In this document: piece by piece, positions 57,701 to 64,000 of the stretch
Numbering within the stretch: position 1 is the stretch's first letter
How the letters are laid out: each line of letters starts with the position of its first letter
Assembly: GCA_030761205.1 (NCBI GenBank)
Contig: JAULJL010000011.1
Location: forward strand, 9,972,501 to 10,036,500
Direction of reading: 5' to 3'
DNA length: 64,000 nucleotides
Source of the DNA: Fremontodendron californicum
Taxonomy: Eukaryota; Streptophyta; Magnoliopsida; Malvales; Malvaceae
Made by a program: the position numbers and the translations under genes
Notes under the pieces: generated by a model
Told to the model about the DNA's origin: nothing
Database searches by the model: none
The model's input: the letters and a program-made list of their open reading frames with translations, nothing else

Positions 57701-60700
57701 TTTAATGAGTGGTTCATTCTGAAGGAAACAAAGATATACCTTCAAAGCTAAGCAGCTGAAAATCGAAGTAGAATTTCATTTATCTTCTCTGAGAGAGTAA
57801 GAATATGACTTGTAACTGTATGAGAAAATAAAGTTTCATTATTTCATGTCCCAAATTGCACCAAAATATACACGTTAAAAGAGGGTAAATGTCAAATTCT
57901 TCTTTTCAAACTCTCTCTTTGCACTTTCAGAGACAACTATTGAGGTTCTGCCCAGGCTATTTAAAATAAAATATGACAGTGGCACTTTGGAGGAGCTTCT
58001 TTATGTTGATATGCCTCGTGAATATCATAATGCAAATGGTCAAATTGTCCTTGACTATGCAAAAGCAATACAAGAGAGTGTTTTTGAGCATCTTCGTGTA
58101 GTACGGGATGGTCAACTTCGTATTGTTTTCTCACCAGATCTAAAGGTTTGGAGATGCTAAATTCTGTGTTATAACTTCTGGAATTTCTAATTGGTTGACA
58201 TTCTGTTTATCTTATTTTATCTTGTTTATGCTATCTAGATTTGCTCTTGGGAGTTTTGTGCACGAGGTCATGAGGAGCTTATCCCTCGAAGATTGATAAT
58301 ACCTCAGGTATACAAAAAGATGCTTTATATGTCTGAGGTAGATTTATGTGCTTTAGTCGTAGTCTTACAACATCCTCTCATGGAGTACTTATGAATGTAA
58401 ATTAACTTGACTTTGTTATGCCTTACTGTAATGCTGGCACATAAAAAATCATTATTCATTGCTGAGCAAATTCCTCTCACCTTCAATCTAAAAGAACATA
58501 GATAAGCCTGATGTTTATTTTTGAAACGGGGGACACAGGGAGTCGTAGAAGGTGAAGGAAAAAGATTAAGGATCCCCTCCCTCTCCCCTTTCCCCACTCT
58601 GAGCCCCAAAATGGAAAAATCTCTGCTTTTTTTTTTTTGGGCTGGGGGGTATGTTTGGAGTGAAATGGAGGATGTGGGTATGATTTTTTCCCCCTACTCT
58701 TTTTGTGTTTGCTTTGACTTGTCTTCTCTGCTGGAGGTGTTAAGGGTGGTGAAGTGGATTTTGATGAACTGAAGAGCATTCTTTCATAGATTCAATGAAG
58801 CCTTTTACCTGATACAAATTGGGGAAGCTTCATTTTCATAGACTTCGATAATTGATTAAAGTGGATTCCAGGTAAGTCAACTTGGAGCTGCTGCACAGAA
58901 GTACCAAGCATCAGCACAGAATGCATCATCCAACTTATCTGCACCAGACTTACAGAGTAACTGTAACATGTGAGTTTTATATTCTTATTTGATTGGGTGA
59001 ATGCCATTGAATTTTCTTCTTTAAAGCAAGGAAAATCAAATGTCAATATATGGCCTGATAGGCTTAAACAACTGTTACTGGCAGCACCATCCTAGATGGC
59101 TTTGTCATTGATGGTGTTGTCTTCTTTTCTTCCTGCTTTTGTTTTGAATTCCCTGTATCCAGCGATGTTCGTATTGTGTCTGAATTTTTAAAAAACATTA
59201 CTCTTTTATTCTATGCTATATACAACTGTTTTGATTTGTATGTTGGCATATTTGAGGCATGTCCTCATCCAACACAGACATGAGGGGTGTACCCATTCAT
59301 GCTTCCTAGATTGGTTCTGAATTGACAAGCAGAAATTATTTATTGCAATTCTTTTTGGTAGTACTAAGGATTGGTGATAGAAGGTGTCATCCGTGGATTA
59401 AACACTGGGTGAAATGGAGAAGTGCGATGCAGATGCCTGCCAGTTTGAAAGGAAAGTATAATAAAATCATAGGGCCATATAATGCTCTATGGTGTTTGGT
59501 TTCTGTGGGGTAGTTAGAGGACAAAACATCCATAAGATGGGTCTAGCTGAAATGGAGATGTTGAAATGTCATTTAAGAAAAGCTACACTGTGAAATGGAA
59601 ATATTCATAAGAATGTGTAGGTGGCATGAAATGAGGTGAATTAAGAGAAGGATAACTTAAATGTTTCATTCATGTGAAGTATAGACCTAGGGATGCTCCC
59701 AGACTCCCATAGACAAGAGTGATTTGATTCAATTAGGACTGAAATAGAGGTACGGAAAGGTTGATGTTGGGGAAGTGACAAGAAAGGAATGGAGTGATGT
59801 CTTTGGATCTTTCAAAGGATAGATCAAGTTGGATAAAGAAAATGAATTCATTTATGTGATCCCAAACTTTTTGGAATTAAGACTTACTCGGGTTGAGTGT
59901 AGATGATAGTTCGAACATGTTTTAAAATTTGCCCCCATATGTTACTGAATGGCATGTAAAAGTGATGTACTTGGACATCTAACTGAAGGTGATGTAGAAG
60001 TGGTGTTCTTGCAACATTGACCATTCCATTTTTACGTGATTCACATTTCATGCGTGACCTTTTGTGCATATGCATACTTTTCACGTGTCACCTAGTTTAC
60101 TTCGTCAGTAACACGTGATTCTTGCAGGTTTGTTGCATCTGCTCGTCAATTAGCAAAAGCCTTGGATGTTCCTTTAGTTAATGATTTAGGGTATACAAAG
60201 AGATATGTACGGTGCCTTCAGGTATTATAGGCTGCAACTTTATTATCCGTCATTATGAATTATAGCATTTATTTATTGCTTTCTTTCTGCTCTAATGATT
60301 TTAGTTCGAATTTAGACAAGTTTTCAGATCAAGTATATTTGCTAGTTTCATTACTCAGAAAACATAACTCTTTTGCATGGTAAAACCAGTCACATGGTAT
60401 GGCATTAACAGGTGAAAAATTACACATGAACAAAACATGTTATTAATATTTTTTTTCTTCTCTCTATATTTTTTAATAAAATTCTTCTTTTATGTCTAGA
60501 AATATTGGGATATTCTATCTTCCTTTTTTCTTCTATTATTGCTCTTTTTTTTTTTTTTTAATTTTATTTTTTATCTTATCTATTTTTTCATACAAATGCA
60601 GTAGTTAAACAAGATCTAATAATGGAATGAGTAAATGTGACTTGCAACTGAATCAAGCCTTAATTTCCCTTTTTGTCCTGTATTAGAGCCATGTAACTAG

Positions 60701-63700
60701 TTTTAACCATATAAAGAAACTTAGTGGTTTGATATTTATGGGGATTGGCAATTTTACTTGATTGTACGAAATTCTTTAGTATGAGATTGAATTTTCAATA
60801 ATAAAACTATAGAGGGACTGATCTAAACATTTAACACAAGTAGAAAGGCCTTTGCTGTCATTTGATTAGAATTTTAGGATTGCCATTTGGAAAATAGAAA
60901 AAACATGTCACGATTTTTACTATAGAAACGGACATGTTAGCACTGCTAATCAGTAGTTCAGTACCTTTACTGTTACATAGTAGCAGTAGCCTGTATGAGT
61001 AATTTTTCTGGAGTCCCACTAAATTTGAGAGTACAGGGATGTGTTTTTCACGAATTAATGTACAGGGAATGATCTGAAGAATTTGTGGAAGTATAGGGAC
61101 TAAATTCATAATGGCACTAGATACATACTTAAACCTTGATAATTATATGTATATATATATATATATTTTTTTTTGTATTTTGGTGGTGATGTTTATCAGT
61201 TATACCTGTCAGGTATAGGGACATAACTGCTGTACTGATTGAAAAAATGAATTACTAAACAGATGAGCCTTATCATTATAACGGGGTTTAAGCTTGATGG
61301 GATTTATTGGTCTTTCAATCAATGGAAATAATTAGCTGCAAAATTCTTTATATGATTAATACTAATATATTATTTTAAACAACCCCCCAAAAAAGGGTTA
61401 ATTTGTAATTTGTCTCCTGAACTATACATGTTCTGTTGATTTGGTACTTAAAGAAAAAAAATTTGCAATTAGGTACTTGAACTTCAATTCCTTCCAGCAC
61501 ATTGCCCCATTGACTGACATCGTTAATATTAAGCTGACGTGGCAAAAAAACAACCAATAAAATTTTGACACATGGTCGAAAAGCCATGTTAGCTTTTTAA
61601 CAATTTTTTTTTAAAAATTTTTTTTGAAGAAAATAAAATTCAAAAATAAAAATAGAAAAATCAGAAAAAAAAAGAAAAGAAAAAGAAAAGAGGGAACCAG
61701 GGAAAGAGAGGGAAGGGAAGGGGGAGATTGGCCGATGCACCCAATGCCGGTCAGCCCCCGTTTCCGTCCCCCTCCCCCTCCCTCTCTCCCCGATTCCTTT
61801 TTCTTTTTGAACTTTTTAAGGGCCGGTCGGTTCCCTTTTCCCCTCCCCTCCCTTCCCTGCCCTTCTCCCTCTCTTCTCTCCCCTTCCCCTCTTTCCCTCT
61901 CTCCCGATTCCCTAACTATCTTTTTTTTTTTTTTTTTTAAGTTTTCCGTTTCTTTTTTTTTTTTTTTTTTTTTTAAATTTAGATTTTTGAATTTTTAAAA
62001 ATAACTTTTTTACAAAAATAAAATTTTTAAAAAATAACATGATATGTGGCACATTTTATAGGTCAATATTTGTCATGTCAGCATTTGACTAACACCGACG
62101 GAATTGAAGTTCAAATATCTGATTGTGAACATTTTTTCTTTAAATATCAAATCAACGTAATGTATATAGTTCAGGGGGCAAATTATATATTAACCAAAAA
62201 AAAAATTGTTATATGGGTGGTCACCCTTAGGGCTGTCAATTCATGATATTTTAGACAAGATTAAAATTTTTTCTTGTTATCCTACTTTAATCTTTCTCTA
62301 CAAATTTACCATCTCTGGCTGATGTTTTCTCGATTCTCATATCACCTTACATGTAGCAGAAATTCAAAGCTAGTGGCTGGATGGCTGATAGTTCAGAGCT
62401 TAGCTTAAGAGTAATTTTAAGTTGCTTTGTACATGATTTAACTGGTTTTTTCCAATTGCAGATATCAGAGGTTGTTAATAGCATGAAGGATTTGATTGAT
62501 TATAGTCGAGAGACAGGGATGGGACCGATGGGTATAGTTCATAAATTCTGATCTTCCAATATTTATGATCATTATTCATGTTCACTGATTTATTAAGAAG
62601 CATTCTTGTTGATCAATTGGTGTTGTGCTGATGCTGCTGATCTTCCTGGCCTATCTGAGCCCTAATAATTAGGTGAGCAACAAGAAACCTGGGTTGTCAT
62701 CCCCTTGCAAGAATCCCAAAGACCCTCAGTTGATGGAGGCACCAAATGATCGCACCCAGATTTCATGTTCTAATTGATGAACTTTGGTTGGCTCATTGAT
62801 GTGCCCACCTAGTCTGGGAGGATAATTGCACCAGAGAGCAGACACCTTGACTAGATTTAGCAATTAGATCAATACTAGCTATGTTTGTTGAAATAAAACT
62901 TAATGCAGTTATAACTAAGAAATCAAACTGGCTTATCAGGGCTGTTTTAATGGGCATTCATATGCCAATTAGGAGGATTACTTGCCCCTCTTTAACACAG
63001 ACTAGGTTGAGGCCCTGAGTAATACATGTATTCCACTGGCTTCTTTTGTTTTCTGTTTTTTTTTTTTTTTTTTTTTTTTTTTCTTTATAGTGTTCAAGAA
63101 GTTCTCATAAAGTTCTCTCATAATATGTTAATGAATCAAAATCATTTTAAAAACCTTGAAATGTCACAAGTAGCGTTGTCATTGATCTACCGCCTTTCTC
63201 TTTTCATTGGTTGTAGTTTTTACTTTGCTTTGAGACATTTGGTAATTTTTTTTTATTCATGTTCAGAAAGTCTGGCCAAGTTCCCAAGGAGGAGTTCCCC
63301 ATCATCTGCACAGCATAATTCAGCTCAGCAAACTGAGGAGCAGCAGCAAGTTAGTGGAGAAAATGCAAATAATGATCCTCATTCAATACAATCAACTGTT
63401 CTGCAGCCTTCTACAAGCAGTGGTGTTGCCAGTGTAAACAACTCCCAGGGTGCAACATCCACTTCTACTTCTGCTACCACCATTGTTGGGCTTCTCCGAC
63501 GGAATTCCATCAATTCTAGGATTGAAAACCAGATGAACAATCCAAACAGTCCCTATGCTGGAACCCAAGTTCAGATCCCATCTGCAGGGTCCTCTACTAC
63601 TTTGCCACGCACTCAACCAAATCCCTCTTCACCCTTCTCATCTCCGACGCCATCCTCATCTAATCTCCCTCCCCAAAGTTCTCATGATGCCTTGGCTCCT

Positions 63701-64000
63701 TCAACTTCAACTACTGCAAAGAATGTCAATTCTGCAAATTCACCCGCACAGGTTCCACCGCAGCAGTCATCTCAGTCAAGTGAGGTTGACCCAAATGAAT
63801 CTCAGAGCTCTGTTGAAAAAATCATTCAAGAAATAATGATTTCATCACAGTTCAGTGAAGAAGCAGGTAGCATGGTCAGTGTTGGTTCTGTAGGGAATAA
63901 CTTGAACAATAATGAACTTCCACAGGTGAGTGGCAGCTATCTAATGGGGAATGGGTTCATTAATAACAATTCAGTCATTGAAGGTGGAGGATTCGGGAAC
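54798..64000 (+). CDS. SEU: SEUSS-like transcriptional adaptor (3' end outside window; TAA at codon 36)
   Basis: The start at 54798 gives the GPPTPIGGAQS beginning typical of SEUSS. Exons: 54798-55817, 55900-56019, 56723-56771, 57931-58145, 58239-58307, 58872-58969, 60128-60221, 62462-62531, 63267-64000+. All introns are GT-AG and phases agree. Order: N-terminal glutamine-rich part with repeated PVKLEP; LIM-binding-type LUFS domain from CARRLTQYIY through WCVSLYGSS, WHCEICNRKPGRGF, LLYVDMPREYHN, RIVFSPDLK to the AAAQKYQ region; a serine/asparagine-rich C-terminal part. Known: SEUSS works in the nucleus with LEUNIG to repress floral homeotic genes. Odd: TAA at 54903-54905, with SEUSS-like coding both before and after it. 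Either the copy is null, the base is an error, or translation restarts at ATG 54948 with a loss of 50 residues. The rest shows no lesion. Confidence 0.9.
59363..59890 (+). mobile_element. RTE-type LINE 3' fragment, intron of the SEUSS-like gene
   Basis: The translation, with stops, follows the end of plant RTE reverse transcriptases: W-x-K-W-R-S-A, then LKGK, then ECVGGMK, then HVKYRPRDAP, then FIYV. The last bases (GTGATCCCAAACTTTTTGGA then ATTAAGACTT) match the usual RTE 3' end. It is heavily decayed and harmless to splicing as far as I see. Confidence 0.65.
61396..62195. mobile_element. Foldback MITE with purine/pyrimidine core in the SEUSS-like intron
   Basis: The ends GGTTAATTTGTAATTTG and (complement) GGTTAATATATAATTTG continue as inverted repeats for over 100 bases, sharing CCTGAACTATA and ACTTGAACTTCAATTCC. 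The core is an about 105-base purine tract (61620-61726) and a C/T tract (about 61826-61960). The flanks are poly-A, so the target duplication is unclear. Frames inside are compositional. Confidence 0.7.

Noticed and set aside
58483..58779. Long frames on both strands in the SEUSS-like gene near 58.6 kb
   Set aside because: They lie inside the intron 58308-58871, are low in complexity and have no conserved sequence.
61624..61998. Open frame of 124 codons rich in K/R then P/S/F
   Set aside because: It is a purine tract followed by a pyrimidine tract in a foldback MITE inside an intron, with no family features.

Overview
This is a 64 kb piece of a nuclear plant genome. The protein families point to a eudicot: SEUSS, a Cf-type receptor-like protein and a plant mobile domain protein. 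Intergenic DNA is very AT-rich and packed with nested transposable elements. I cannot name the species. I see no RNA genes and no prokaryotic features.

Layout. 1-6.7 kb holds remnants of two related Copia-type LTR retrotransposons. The second has a 1.8 kb LTR with perfect TGTTGG/CCAACA ends, a primer binding site and a decayed gag. 8.2-8.8 kb is a fragment of an eIF3a gene that still has an intron but carries a stop and a frameshift. 9.4-17.8 kb is a field of small elements: a Helitron end with a long degenerate tandem array, a minus-strand relative of the Copia LTR split by a PIF/Harbinger MITE, a Tourist-like MITE with TTA target duplications, and a MULE MITE with a perfect 9-bp target duplication.

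18.0-35.5 kb is a tandem duplication of a receptor-like protein (RLP) locus. Copy A (about 18.0-24.0 kb) is gutted and has taken hAT and MULE insertions. Copy B (about 25.3-35.5 kb) keeps most leucine-rich repeats, the transmembrane end and its TATA box. It has a frameshift, two stops and a complete chromovirus-type Ty3/Gypsy element with nearly identical LTRs and a CAATC target duplication. Because the two copies align, several insertions can be dated relative to each other and have a visible empty site.

37.4-41.1 kb is a long-TIR, MULE-like element carrying a broken plant mobile domain (MAIN-like) gene. Its arms are built from repeated 36-38 bp palindromes. 45.7-47.2 kb is a satellite-like array of about twelve units of roughly 120 bp. 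It is interrupted by a very young CRM-like Gypsy element (47188-53456) with one long open polyprotein frame that runs into its own 3' LTR. This element has lost the promoter half of its 5' LTR, and its integrase lacks the usual C-terminal GPY/F module.

53.7-64.0 kb is the only probable host gene still in service: a SEUSS-like transcriptional adaptor in nine visible coding exons, running off the right edge. Eight complete exons and their splice junctions look intact, but codon 36 is an in-frame TAA. Its introns hold a decayed RTE-type LINE and a MITE with a purine/pyrimidine tract.

Most other gene-like sequence is dead or mobile, so the window reads as gene plus transposon graveyard rather than a functional cluster.
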